Part shown: positions 43,327-54,665 of the stretch, piece after piece | How positions within the stretch are numbered: position 1 is the first letter of the stretch | How the letters are laid out: the number at the start of each line of letters is the position of its first letter | NCBI GenBank assembly: GCA_013396915.1 | Contig: VWZL01000111.1 | Span: 389,854-453,853, forward strand | Source: Stercorarius parasiticus | Taxonomy: Eukaryota > Chordata > Aves > Charadriiformes > Stercorariidae | Length of the DNA stretch: 64,000 nucleotides | Direction of reading: 5' to 3' | Position numbers and translations under genes: made by a program | Notes under the pieces: generated by a model | Told to the model about the DNA's origin: nothing | Databases searched by the model: none | The model's input: only the letters and a program-made list of their open reading frames with translations

Positions 43327-45460
43327 AGTGCTTGACAGCAAACTGTTCCAGTACTGTAGTCCCTTAAAAGCTGGGCAGGTAGTGGTGGGGATCTTCATAT
43401 GGTCTAGCTGCACAAAGCCAGCAATAAGCCAGCTTGGTAGAAGGGGCTATGCGAAAATCACCCATCACACATTCAGACTGTAATTTGTTGGAAGAGGATA
43501 ATGCTGCTGAAAATACTGTTTTAACAAAGAGAAACCTTGTCCTCTCCTGGTCCTGTGTGAAGTGCCAAGGAATCTTGCATGGGCTATAGCTTCTCAGAGG
43601 AATCCCTCTCAATTGGCGCTGTGGTTGACGACAGTTCTCTGCATTCACATGTCAACAGAAAAGTGGTCTCTGTCAGAAGTATCTATAAAGATGCAGGGTT
43701 CTCTCTGTCATAGAGCAGGATCTGCAACTGGAAGTTGCAGAAATGGGAGGGATTGCTTGTGTCAATCAGCAAATTTAAAGATAAGTAGCTACAGTTCTAT
43801 TTTTTACTATCTTTATGCTTGTTGATAAAGCGATGACCCTTTGTCACTTCTAATGACCATTGGTTCAAGCTTTGTGCTTTGGTAGGGACAAATGTGCAGT
43901 GGTCTGTGGCAGAAGTCACTTAATGACAAACTTGTAAATTTCAGTGTATATAAACTTAGCCGTATGCTGACTAACTTTTTGTTTACCAGTTTTTGTAACT
44001 TTTTCTTTTGAAAAGTGAAATGGTATAGGTCCAAGATGGCACTTTTGAATAACCTAAAACCACAACGGAGAACGAATCTGTCTTCAGCACTGACCTTTCT
44101 TATTGTGCCTCGTATCCAGGGCTAGAAACTGAACATCTTGGTAAGGGGTGTGCGGATCCTTCCTTCAGGTGGCAGTTTGTTGCTGTTTGAGGTTGTAATC
44201 GTTCTCCTGGAACTGAAACAGCAATTCACAGGGTGGTCCGCCGAACCCGTTAATTTTGGTAATGTTCGCACGGGATTGTGGATGAAAGATGGTGAGAGGG
44301 AGAGAGCCGGCCCACAGCTGGGACTTGTTCTTGGAACAGTCACCATCTTTCAAAGCCTGTTCGTACTAGTTTGATTAAATCAGGGTCTTCAAGTCCTGCA
44401 CATTTGTATCAAATAACTTTTCTACAAGAAATGCCACAATAAGCACATTTTTACACATTATTTAAATGGTTACCTACTTTTAAATGTTTCAAGAGTTTAA
44501 TGTTTTTACCCAGGTCTGACATGTTTGGCTATGGGATGGAATCGGCGTGGGATGGGTTCTGGTACTGAGGTAGTTGCATCATTTCTGAAATTGGTATTTC
44601 ACTCAAGTCCGGGTGTCCCAGATACATAATTGGCCAATGGTATACACCTTGCAGCACCTTGCTCCGTTCACCTGCTGCCATCGGCTGTCTTTATCTTCCT
44701 TTTTAATTTTCCTGGGGTTTCTTTCAGTGGTGCACAAAGGAAGTGCAGTTCCTTTTACAAGCCTCCAGCTGCATAGAAGAAGTTAGGCAACCCATAATGA
44801 ACGGCATTAAGACTGCAGTAATGTTGTCTGCGACCTGTAAGGAGATGCTGTGTTTGGCCTTCTGGTGCAGTCACATGCAGGATTATTTTTTTTTTTCCTT
44901 TGCAGAATGTGAACAATTTTTTTTTTAATGCAGTAGCAAAGTATTTAAGTTGAAACAAGTTCATTTCATTTTTAGAGAGGTACGGGGTTGTGCTGTGGGA
45001 TTTCATGTAAGTCAGAGCTGAATGCCACTAGCTTTTATACAGCTTTGAGTGCATGTTGAGTAGCTGATACCTTGGTTTATCAGGTGAGAGAGTTTTGTTT
45101 CTTCATGAATACCAGAGTCAGCTTATTTTATCTGGATGCATAACATTAGAGCATAGGATGCTTGTGGCCTTATTTCTTGGCTTTTAAGGAGCTGCCACAT
45201 TTTCTCTTCCTATGACTTTGTTATTACTATAGAAATTAATTGTATAAGCCTATGGAATGTCAGGCCAATACCATCATTCTAGGATTGTAAAGTGATATGT
45301 TGACATATCTTTCATGGTTATGAATTTTCATTAAGGTTGGAATGCCACTTTTCATTAATCTGTTTTTAGATCAACAGTATCTGTAGCAGAAAAAAACGAC
45401 CTGTAAAACTGTATTTGAAGACCATGCGAGAAATAGAATAAAAATTGAGAAGTGAATGTA
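43327..45460 (+). other. OGA: OGA 3'UTR
   Basis: About 2.1 kb without coding potential to the AATAAA at 45437. An ATTAAA at 44374-44379 could give a shorter form. A TGTAAATA Pumilio-type word lies at 45457-45464, at the expected cleavage zone. Confidence 0.7.
45437..45442 (+). terminator. OGA: OGA poly(A) signal
   Basis: AATAAA in GAAATAGAATAAAAATTG, followed by a T/G-rich segment (TGTGTATTTTGTGTATG). The first canonical signal after the stop codon. Confidence 0.75.
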
Positions 45461-47454
45461 AATAAGAAATGTGTATTTTGTGTATGAGGTTCCAGAACCA
45501 GAAGGGTTCAGCAGCGTATGTTACATCACGCCGTGTGTGCTGGATGCCCTTGGGATCAGCTGGCAGAGAAACTTGTCTCTGGTTTTGGTGGTGGCACTGT
45601 GTTGCATGGTAGACACTTAGCTGTGCTGATGTTTTTCATAGGCAAGTACCCAGGGACCCTTCAGAAGTACTTGCCTCAAAGATTTTTAGGGTAGCAGTGG
45701 CCTTTTTTGTTGGCTCATTTGTGAGTAGCACCAGTTGAACTTTTCCTGTTCTGTAAAAAACAGTTATTTCAAAGGTGGTCTCCAGCGTCTGGCAAAGACA
45801 GTGTGAGCTGTGTTGTGGCAGTGCTTGTTTGCTCTTTCTTACGCTTTTCTTTTTCTTTTTTTTTTTAAAATTTTTTTCTTGATGACTGCTGGGTTTAGAG
45901 GTTGCTGAAACCCCGACTAGCCTGCCAGCAGAAATGAGGTGAGACACAAAGTAATTTGAGGGGAAATATCGTAGCTCCACAGTCTTGCATTAGTAGTACA
46001 TCCACAAAGTTTGACTTGGGAAGCTGAACACTTGAGATAGCTGAAGCGGGTAGCTGCCTGCTGAGAATGACAGCCAAGCGAAAGGAATGTCTCAGGGGTA
46101 TGAAAAGCAGCTTTTTCCGAAGGTCAGTGCTCAGGAGTTCATTCACCTGCTGTGGCAGTGCACTGGTTATGCAGTGCAAAAGATATATATTGTGGAGAAA
46201 GTGATAACATGCAAACTAAGCAGGGAAATAAGCAGTTAAAAACTTTTCTCCTAACCCAGTAAACATGTGCCGTGTTAAAAAGGTGCATTTTCTTCACAAA
46301 ATCATAATGTGTTGCATGTAGTCTTCTTTTGTTTTCTTGAAGCCTATGTCACGAAATTATGGCATAAACGGTGATACGACTTGCTTGTGTCAAACACATC
46401 TCTGCCTGGAAGGTAGGTTTGGACTTGAACTTTTCCTTTAAGGGAGCACGAAGCAGAAGCAGGCGCTCTTGACTCCCTCGCTCCAGGGTGGTGGCCGCAC
46501 GTGGGTCACATATGTAACATGCTGCCGCCAGCCAGATGGCTGCAGAGAGCAGCTACCGCAGAAGCGCTACGGGTGCGCTTGTGTAACCATCGCTGAGTGA
46601 GCGCCCACCTCTTTCTGGGACCAGGATTGGCTTTTCAAATGTCTTCAGGCTGGTGGAGGTCTCCTCTGCGGTGGGAGCAGAGCCAGCTTCTGACTGAGAA
46701 CATGGTGTGAGCTCGTCGTTAGCGGGGTTGGTTTTAATTTAGCTGTTTCCCCCTCCACCCCTGCAGCACGGACTGGGCTGCTGCCATTTCTGCGTTGAAG
46801 GGCTAGTCCGTCCTTCTGCTCCCTGCAATAGGTTTTGAAGCAGGATAGTGCCTTCTGCATTCAAAGGCTGCTGTACCCCAGTCCCCTGTGTCAGATCATG
46901 CTGCTCTCGCCCTCCCCTACACTTAAAGAGGTAGAGATGAGATGATCCCTCACACTGTGCGCCCTGCCTTGGTCCCTGCCACCATCCTACCTCTCTGATA
47001 CCCGTCTTTATGCCTTTGGCCTTCTGCCTCTATTGATGCCCCCTGGATATTCTCCCCACTGTCTGGGAATGCTGGTGCCCTGGAGCCAGCATAAGAAGTC
47101 CCATACGTGGATGACCAGTGTAAGGGCCATTTTTCCAGTGTGGCATTTCCACAGCTGGCAGTGTGATCAGTAAGTGCATTGTCCTGCTGTGAGTGGGCCA
47201 GGATGGGCAGGAGACCCCCATTTAAGGGGTGCAGTGTTGTCTTTCACTTCCAGGATGGCTTTTGGTAGGACCCTCTCCCCTTCCGCCCTTCCCCCTCCTG
47301 CCCACCCCCCATAAAAATCTTGTGACAGAAGGGGCTGGTTACCAGGAAAAGCCATTAGGATCCCGCTGGGGTAATAACCCTTCCCCTTTTATTGCAAGGA
47401 AATAAAATACTATAAATACGGCATTTCACCAAGTATTCCCTCTCCTCGCACTGA
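45461..47454. other. OGA-NPM3 intergenic region
   Basis: No gene recognised. CpG content rises at 46450-46610 (GGCCGCACGTGGG, GCTGCCGCCAGCCAG, GAAGCGCTACGGG). A TATAAATA lies at 47411-47418, about 40 bp before the gap and could belong to the NPM3 promoter. Confidence 0.55.
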
Positions 47455-47950
47455 NNNNNNNNNNNNNNNNNNNNNNNNNNNNNNNNNNNNNNNNNNNNNN
47501 NNNNNNNNNNNNNNNNNNNNNNNNNNNNNNNNNNNNNNNNNNNNNNNNNNNNNNNNNNNNNNNNNNNNNNNNNNNNNNNNNNNNNNNNNNNNNNNNNNNN
47601 NNNNNNNNNNNNNNNNNNNNNNNNNNNNNNNNNNNNNNNNNNNNNNNNNNNNNNNNNNNNNNNNNNNNNNNNNNNNNNNNNNNNNNNNNNNNNNNNNNNN
47701 NNNNNNNNNNNNNNNNNNNNNNNNNNNNNNNNNNNNNNNNNNNNNNNNNNNNNNNNNNNNNNNNNNNNNNNNNNNNNNNNNNNNNNNNNNNNNNNNNNNN
47801 NNNNNNNNNNNNNNNNNNNNNNNNNNNNNNNNNNNNNNNNNNNNNNNNNNNNNNNNNNNNNNNNNNNNNNNNNNNNNNNNNNNNNNNNNNNNNNNNNNNN
47901 NNNNNNNNNNNNNNNNNNNNNNNNNNNNNNNNNNNNNNNNNNNNNNNNNN
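47455..47950. other. assembly gap (496 N), presumed NPM3 promoter and exon 1
   Basis: All N. The right flank is CpG-rich and starts with a G homopolymer. NPM3 exon 2 starts in phase 1 and lacks an initiator, so exon 1 (about 40 residues in mammals) is missing; this gap is its likely place. The first readable bases, CGTTAG|GTGGGT, could even be its donor. Confidence 0.7.
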
Positions 47951-49079
47951 CGTTAGGTGGGTGCCCTCCGGGTGTGTGTGTGGGGGGGGGGGGGGGGGTG
48001 TGTCTGCAGAGCCGTGTCCCCCCTCTCCGGCAGGATTTTTGGGATGGGGATGTTTAAAACCTCCGCGACACGTGGCCCTGCGCTGCTCCCGAACGTGTGT
48101 GCGACCAGGCGTGGGCAGACGCGTCCCGGGCTGCTCCCGGCCCCAAAGCACATCGAGGGGGGGCGGAGCGGCAGCAGGACACACACATACACACACACAG
48201 GCCTTTCATGCCCCTGGATTTTGGTCCTTGCCCTGGTGAGCTGAATGCATGAGGGCGGCTGGGAAGAGCCCCTGCCCTGGGCTATGTCTGCTGAGGCCGA
48301 TTTTCTCCTTTTCCGTGTCAAACGCCGGGTCTGGTATGCGGGGCTCAGGTCCACGTTTTCCCGATCTGCTTCACATTGGTGAATCACCCTGCAATAACCA
48401 AACACACCCAGGACGCTCTGCCTCTCCTTCCTCCCCACGCTCGGCTGAGTCCTGATACTGAGCATTGAGGACATAATTTTGCATCTCCCTTGTTGTTTGT
48501 TTTTTTTTTTGTTTTTTTTTTTAAGCTATTTGGAGAAGTAGGTAATAAAATCTGTCTCGAGACTTGCCTTGAGGGACTGGCTCCTTGCAGCCTGGCCCAG
48601 CGTCCTCCCCTCGGATTGTTCCTCATCGCTCAGGTCTCATGCTCTGTGTCTCTGCCTCCAGACTCTCGCCAGAGCAAATGTTTTGGGAACGCTGGGGAGA
48701 GCAGATCTGCCTCTCTGTCTGCTCCCTCTCCCGTTGTCCAGAGCAGTGTGCCCTGGCTGTGCACCTGTGGAGGGGATGAGCCTTGCTCTGCCCATGCTCA
48801 GGGGTTTTGGGTGCCCCTGGGCACTGCTTCACGGCAGCCTGGTTTGGGGACAACGGGTTTTGTCCCTGTGTGGTGCTGAGCCGGGTGCATAGTTCTTAGG
48901 AACACTTTATCCAGGAGCCCAGGGTGGCCTGGCCTGAGGCTGCTTCTGAGCGTGAGAAAATAAAGTGTTTTAGGGATGCTGTGTGGTTGTCCAGCCAGGA
49001 CTCGCCCTGGGAACCCTCTGCCCATGGCACTTGGTGCCACATAACGGCTGCTGCAGCTTTTCCCATCTCCTCTTTCCAG
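47951..49079 (+). other. NPM3: NPM3 intron 1 / CpG island remainder
   Basis: CpG-rich to about 48200 (GACGCGTCCCGGG, GGGGCGGAGCGG), including a 15-16 G homopolymer near 47983-47998 and a CA repeat at 48179-48200, then ordinary intronic sequence. No exon seen. Confidence 0.6.
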
Positions 49080-49165
49080 GCTGCGAGCTGACTGCCAGTA
49101 CCAAGTCCTACACCTTTCAGGTGGACGAGAAAGATGACTCTGACCACATTTTGGCCCTGTCTGTG
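49080..49165 (+). CDS. NPM3: NPM3 exon 2
   Basis: Acceptor CTCTTTCCAG; phase-1 start. Reads CELTASTKSYTFQVDEKDDS, DHILALSV. Donor GTG|GTAGGA, phase 0. Confidence 0.93.
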
Positions 49166-51453
49166 GTAGGAGAAATGAGAATTAACTATGCTTGTCCTCT
49201 CCCATGGTATCCCACAGCCTCATCGCTCCTTCCCAGGCTCATTCCCCCTTTTCTGGCTGGGCTGGACCAGGGGACTCCCTTTGTTGAGGTCTCAGCACTG
49301 GCTGTTCTCAGGACAGGGCACAGAGCTGTCACATTTATGGAGCTGCTTGAGCAAAGCCAGTGGCGTCAGGAGGCTTCTCAGCAGGGGAATACTCCAGACA
49401 TGGGGTGAAGGAAAGTATTTTTTTCCTTAGATGTGACCTTGCTGGAGCCTCCTGCTAGAAGAATGTGGCCCCCCTCACCAGCTGGGCCTCTGGCTTGTCA
49501 GTCTCCAAGCCCAGGTAGATGCAGGGCTTCATTCCTGGCTCTCCCTGGGGGATGCTTTCTGTCCTGGGAGCACAGGACCTGCCACCATGGATCAGATCAG
49601 CAGAAAAAGCAGCCCAGGTGGCATCTCTTGAGGCTGAGGAACAGCCGTCCCAGCTGGGAAAGGCACAGAGCCCTTCTGGATGAGGTCGGGGGCAATTGCT
49701 GCGGGGGAGAGAGATGCTGGGGGGGGTGCTCCATGCTCTCCCTATTTTGTGGAGCAGCATCCCCACACCTTGCATGGCAGCTGGGCTGGTAGCATTGCTG
49801 TGGGTCTCCTGTCCCATGGAGAGCCCCAGCTGTCCCTGCTGTGTCCCCTGGGAGTGCAGTAGCTCATGATCTCCACTCCCACCCAGGTCTGCCTCACGGA
49901 CGGTGCCAAGGATGAGTGCAACGTGGTGGAGGTTGTTGGGCGAAACCATGAGAACCAGGAGATCGCTGTGCCCGTGGCGAATCTGAAATTGTCATGCCAG
50001 CCCTTGGTAAGAGGTTGTTTTGAAGACTCGGGTGGGGATGGCTGCAGGGAACTGAAGATCTCTGGATGTTTGTGGACCTTTCCCCTTGCATCCTGACCAT
50101 GAGCTGGTCCGCAGCTTGCGGGGAAGTGCCCTGGGTAGTCTTGGCTTGGCTGCAGATGCCCTCAGAAGGACGTGTTTAGCTGGGCTAGGTGCTTGTGCTG
50201 GGGACTGTGGGTCATTCTGCTTTTTGCCTCTGCCCCTATGTTGTGGCTTAACCCCAACCAGCAACTAAGCACCATGCAGTGGCTCCCTCACTCACCCCCG
50301 GTGGGATGGGGGAAAGAATCAGAGTAGAAGTGAGAAAACTCGTGGGTTGGGATAAAGACAATTTAATAAGTAAAGCAAAAGCCGTGCATACAAGCAAAGC
50401 AAACCAAGGAATTCATTCACTGCTTCCCATGGGCAGGCAGATGTTCAGCCATCTCCAGGAAAGCAGGGCTCCATCACACTTGGGAAGACAAACGCTATCA
50501 CTCTGAACATCTTCCCTTCTTTCTTCCCTCAGCTTTATACGCTGAGCGTGACACCACATGGTCTGGGATATCCCTTTGGTCAGTTGGGGTCAGCTGTCCA
50601 GGCTGTGTCTCCTCCCAACTTTTTGTGCACCCCCAGCCCTCGCTGGTGGGGTGATGTGAGGAGAAAAGGCCATGATGCTGTGCAAGCGCTGCTCGGCAAT
50701 AACAAAAACATCCCTGTATTATCAACACTGTTTCCAGCACCAATCCAAAACATATCCCCATACCGGCTACTGTAAAGAAAATTAACCCTACCCCAGCCAA
50801 ACCCAGCACACCTAACTCAGCTCCATCTCTGTCTCTTTGCAGCTGAGTCTGGACAACTTTAAGCTGCAGCCTCCGGTCACCTTCCGCCTGGCAGCGGGCT
50901 CTGGCCCAGTACACCTCGCTGGCTGGCACCGTATCAGTAAGGACTCGTGTGTGGGGAAAGGCTTGGGAGAAGCGAGGGGTATGGAAGGCCTCCCTTCAGC
51001 ATGAACACTGACTGGGGTGCCCCTGGGAGATGGTGCTGCTCAACACGCGTGCTTGGTGCCTCCTTTGTGCTGGTTCCCCAGGGGCCATCTCCATGCAGGG
51101 ATTAATTCCCTGATGTAAAGCCGTGCATGGGAAAAGGGGGTCTGGATGACCCACACTGTCCCCTTTTCTTGTGGCTGGCTGGCTCTCGTCATCCCCCTCT
51201 GGGACCTCCCTCCAACTGGGATACAGCTTGTTGCCCACAAGCTGCTGTTAGGACTGCTCCAGCACTCCGTGGGCTGCTTTGCTCTTGGGGTGTCTTGGGG
51301 GCCGGTTGTATTTTCAGAGACATACGTTGGTAACAGAGTTATTTGTGTGTTCCAGTGCACAGGGAAGATGCTTCCTTTGAGGACGACGATGATGACTTGT
51401 CTGAGGAGGATGAGGAGAAGGAGCTTGCTCCTATCATGCCAGCCAAGAAGTAG
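49080..51453 (+). CDS. NPM3: NPM3, nucleoplasmin 3 (exons 2-5; exon 1 in gap)
   Basis: Nucleoplasmin-family histone chaperone of nucleolus and nucleus; it associates with NPM1 and affects rRNA processing and chromatin. Exons 49080-49165, 49887-50006, 50843-50936, 51356-51453, all in frame: 131 codons plus a split Gly, against about 139 for the same part of the 178-residue human protein. Seen: GCELTASTKSYTFQV (first core strands), CLTDGAKDECNVVEVV and QEIAVPVANLKLSCQP (the AKDECNVVEV and VPVANLKLSCQP signatures), LQPPVTFRLAAGSGPVHLAG, then the acidic tract FEDDDDDLSEEDEEKE and C-terminus MPAKK-stop. The core is complete from exon 2; the protein ends a few residues earlier than in mammals. Intron 3 and the 3'UTR each carry a solo LTR. 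Confidence 0.95.
49887..50006 (+). CDS. NPM3: NPM3 exon 3
   Basis: 120 bp, phase 0. Reads VCLTDGAKDECNVVEVVGRN, HENQEIAVPVANLKLSCQPL. Donor TTG|GTAAGA. The most family-specific exon. Confidence 0.97.
50239..50810 (-). mobile_element. solo ERV LTR in NPM3 intron 3, antisense
   Basis: Reverse-oriented copy of the LTR at 22247-22811 and closely matching the one at 52036-52617. + strand begins TGTTGTGGCTTAACCCCAAC and ends AACCCAGCACA. CCTA occurs on both sides, a possible partial target duplication. It fills about two thirds of the intron and ends 32 bp before exon 4. Confidence 0.88.
50843..50936 (+). CDS. NPM3: NPM3 exon 4
   Basis: Acceptor TCTCTTTGCAG only 32 bp after the LTR. Reads LSLDNFKLQPPVTFRLAAGS, GPVHLAGWHRI. 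Phase 0 to phase 1; donor ATCA|GTAAGG. Confidence 0.96.
51356..51453 (+). CDS. NPM3: NPM3 last coding exon (acidic tail)
   Basis: Phase-1 start; reads MHREDASFEDDDDDLSEEDE, EKELAPIMPAKK, TAG at 51451-51453. The Asp/Glu run is the A2-type acidic tract used to bind histones. Confidence 0.95.
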
Positions 51454-52035
51454 AGGAGGAAGCAGTAACTTATCTCCAGGCAAGGTGAGGGGCCAGGCAG
51501 CCTTGGAAGAAGGGTCCGAGTGGCTGTGACGCTGGCATGGCAAGCGTGGCTGGAAGCTGCCCTGCTGCAGGAGGCTGCTGATCTCAGTCTGGTTCTTCCT
51601 CCAGGTACTTGCTGGGACTTCTCTCCCTGGACGGCTTTTACCTCGGACACCTCTTGCCAGGACCTCAACATTTGCTGCTTTTTTTTTTTTTTTTTCTTTT
51701 CCTTCTGTTGTGACTTTTTGGGGAGCAGGGGCTGCTCCCAGCACCGGGGTGTCTCTTTTCCCACAGCCCTGGGAGGTTGATCCCAAAACTGGATGGCTGC
51801 TGCTGGTATATCCCCTCTCCCCCATCCCTGTGCTGGGAGTCGGGGATGGGAGGGGGTGATCCTTGCCCTGTGCCTTTTTGCTCTCCTGGACATCTGCTCT
51901 GTGCACCCCCCTCTCCCTAGCTCTGAAACACCCACTCCTGGCCCCTTCCCCAGCAGAAGGACATAAAGCCAGTGGTGGGACAGGCAGTTTCATTCACTCT
52001 AGTACATTTGCTTTTCTTTCCTCACAATTTGATGG

Positions 52036-52617
52036 TGCCATGGTTTAACCCCAGCCAGCAACTAAGCACCACACAGCCCAGCCACTTGCTCACTCCCCCT
52101 GGGTGGGATGGGGAAGAGAATCTGAAGAGTAAAAGTGAGAAAACTCATGGGTTGAAAAAAAGGTAGGTAAAGCAAAAGCCACGTTACGCAAGCAAAGCAG
52201 AAGAAGGAATTCATTCGCTGCTTCCCATGGGCAGGCAGGTGTTCATCCATCTCTATGAAAGCAGGGCTCCATCACGCGTTAACGGTTACTCGGGAAGACA
52301 AAGCGCCATAACTCCAAACATCCCTCCCTTCCTTCTTGTTCCCCCAGCTTTATATGCTGAGCGTGACACCACATGGTATGGGATATCTGTTTGGTCAGTT
52401 GGGGTCAGCTGTCCCGGCTGTGTCCCCTCCCAGCTTCTTGGGTGCCCCCCACCTTCTTGTTGGCAGGCCAGTATGAGAAGCTTGAAAAGTCTTTTGACTG
52501 CTTAGCAATAACTAAAATATTAGTGTGTTATCAATATTACTCTCATCCTAAATCCAAAACATAGCACTATACCAGCTGCTAGTAAGAAAGTTAACCATCC
52601 CAGCCCAAACCAGGACA
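52036..52617 (-). mobile_element. solo ERV LTR with perfect 5-bp target duplication, antisense
   Basis: + strand begins TGCCATGGTTTAACCCCAGC and ends AAACCAGGACA. It is flanked on both sides by GATGG (52031-52035 and 52618-52622). TG...CA ends and a 5-bp duplication define a solo LTR of an ERVL-like family. Same family as the copies at 22247 and 50239. No coding sequence. Confidence 0.93.
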
Positions 52618-52765
52618 GATGGTTTTTATACACTTGGAAGTTTGAAATGGGCCCAGGCTGTGTCCTCAACTGCGGTTATGGTGGGGTGGGAGCTCACAGC
52701 CTATTTGAGGTTTGGGGGGAGGTTCTAGGTCAATCTGCTTTGTAAAGAACTGTTTTTACACTCTG

Positions 52766-52771
52766 AATAAA
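52766..52771 (+). terminator. NPM3: NPM3 poly(A) signal
   Basis: AATAAA in CTCTGAATAAAGGTTTCTC, preceded by TGTAAAGAACTGTTTTTACA. First canonical signal after the NPM3 stop. Confidence 0.65.
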
Positions 52772-53829
52772 GGTTTCTCAGGCATCAGGTCTGGAGGGGG
52801 GGTCACTGCTGCTGGCTGACAGGTTCCTCCCGCGTGCACTGCAGTGGGAGATGCTCCTCCGTGTCCAGTCCCTGACATGTGCTTCCCTTGGCGATGCTGC
52901 TCCCAGGAAGGGCTTGGGGGCTCCTCTCTCTCCCTTGTGGGCTCTGCACACTTGTGCCCCATCAGCCAGCTCAGTGCTGCATCCAGGCCACTGAGGGAAG
53001 AGGCAGAGTCACAGGCGGCTGTACGGGGAAGGGACCCAGTTCCATGTATGCTCCCAAAGGTAACCCAGCTGTTAGCAACATCCCCCTGGTTTTGGCCACA
53101 TTGTCCTTGGTGCTGGGCATTGTCACAGCAAGGTCCTCGCTTGTGTCCTGCTCTCAGCCCAGCAGCGTCCTGTGGAGGGGTGAAACACCAGCGCCTGCAG
53201 GGTGCAGAGGAGGTTTGAGCTCTGGCCTTTGCTGGGGAGTCACATCTGTGTCCCCCCCATCCTGTGTCTGGGTACCTGGAGAGAGTTTGATCCTTTCTGT
53301 GCTTCAATCAGGTGGCGTTTCTCGTCCCTCGGGGCTGATCTTGTCCTTAAACATGGTGGTTTCCCTGCATCTCATCTTGCGTCCGAGGTTGATGCCTGTC
53401 CCAGCCCCCCTTGTTTGTGATGCTGGCTGTTGTCCTTGAGAACCACCACAAACTGTTCTGCCCTGTTGGTCTCCTGGGACACCAGTAGGAGATCCTCCAG
53501 GGTGAATCCTCGGCTCAAGCTCCATCCTAGGCTGTTAGTGGGGCTGTTTCTCTGCCCCAAGGCCTGTGCAGCTCCTCTCTGCATCCCATGTCCTCGCTGT
53601 TTCCTTCTGGCCCCAAACAGCCGTTGACTAGCATGGAGGGAGGCTTTGATGCCCCCTTGCAGCAAAGGGGAAAGGACCATTGGCATCCAACCCCATGGCA
53701 CGGGGCTGTGTCCCAGGGGACTGTTCCTGCCCGGGAGGCACCGGAGGACAGAGCAGAGCCGGCCGGGGGGGGATGCACCCCCGGCTGGTGTGTGGGGAGG
53801 ATGCCGGGGGGCTGAGAGAGGCATCGACC

Positions 53830-54260
53830 AGGGATGCAAGATCAGATGTAGGTACCTACCGGTGGACCGGCTTCGGGGCCGGTGTGGGGCTGGCAGGTCC
53901 TCGCTCGGGGACCGCTAGGTGGCAGGCGAGCAGCGCGGTGGCTCTGCGGCCCCGCTACCGCCCGAGGGGGTACCGGGGTCCCGCCCGCTCCTGGCCTCTC
54001 TGCTCGCCTCCCGTCCCTGCCAGTCCCTCGCACCGCTCCATGGCCACCCTCTCCGGGTCTGGGCAGCCCCTGGGATGCCAAGGCCATCCAGCACCCCGCT
54101 CCATGTCCCTGGGAGGAGAGGCGTGCTTGGGTCTGGCCCTGCGGGGAGGGTGGGTGCCGGCTGGGCGGCGTCATGTCCCCCAGGAAAGTACCGTTCCTCC
54201 TGCCATCCCGGGGGCAATAGTGTGCCCGGGACTGGCGGTCTGTGCCCATGGCCACAAGCA
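53830..54260. promoter_or_regulatory. CpG-rich block downstream of NPM3
   Basis: Locally high CpG density (CGGTGGACCGGCTTCGGGG, GCTCGGGGACCGC, GCGAGCAGCGCGG, CGCTACCGCCCGAGG, TACCGGGGTCCCGCC). Looks like a small CpG island or promoter. In mammals the FGF8 5' end lies about this far from NPM3, but no FGF8 exon is recognised after it. Confidence 0.45.
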
Positions 54261-54544
54261 CTGTGAGAACCCCCAGCAAATCTCATTGCCCTGGGGAAGT
54301 CTGTGGGAAGCGCGGCAACTCAGCAGCCTTCCTGAGTGAAGAGAGGTGGGAGCATCCTCCCCAAGGGCTGGATGTGTGTTTGAGAGGTACTGGCGTGGCA
54401 CAGGGTACCAGTGCCCTGTGCTGATGGTGCAGGAGCGGAGCTATGAGATGAACGGAGCTATGGCTGCGCCGGTGCCAGGGTGGTGCCCAGCCCCTGCTAG
54501 GGCTGGCACACACAGGACCTCATAGATCTCCCTGGCTGTGTGCA

Positions 54545-54665
54545 CACAGAGGGGGTTAGAGCTAATTTATCTGCCAGGCCTTGGTCCTCCTTGCTCTCTG
54601 CGTAGGAGAAGCTTGGCTTAGGGGAGATAAGAGCCAGTAGATCATTTTTAACAAGATGCTCCTGG
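54545..54665. promoter_or_regulatory. candidate enhancer
   Basis: AT-rich island with GATA-type and homeodomain words: GAGCTAATTTATCTGCC, GGGGAGATAAGAGCCAG, TAGATCATTTTTAACAAG. Inferred from motif content only. Confidence 0.3.

Larger units (their letters stand above)
51454..52785 (+). other. NPM3: NPM3 3'UTR, interrupted by an LTR
   Basis: No AATAAA is found before the LTR at 52036; the first is at 52766. The inferred 3'UTR is thus about 1.3 kb, of which 582 bp is LTR. Contains a T15 run near 51679. Confidence 0.6.
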
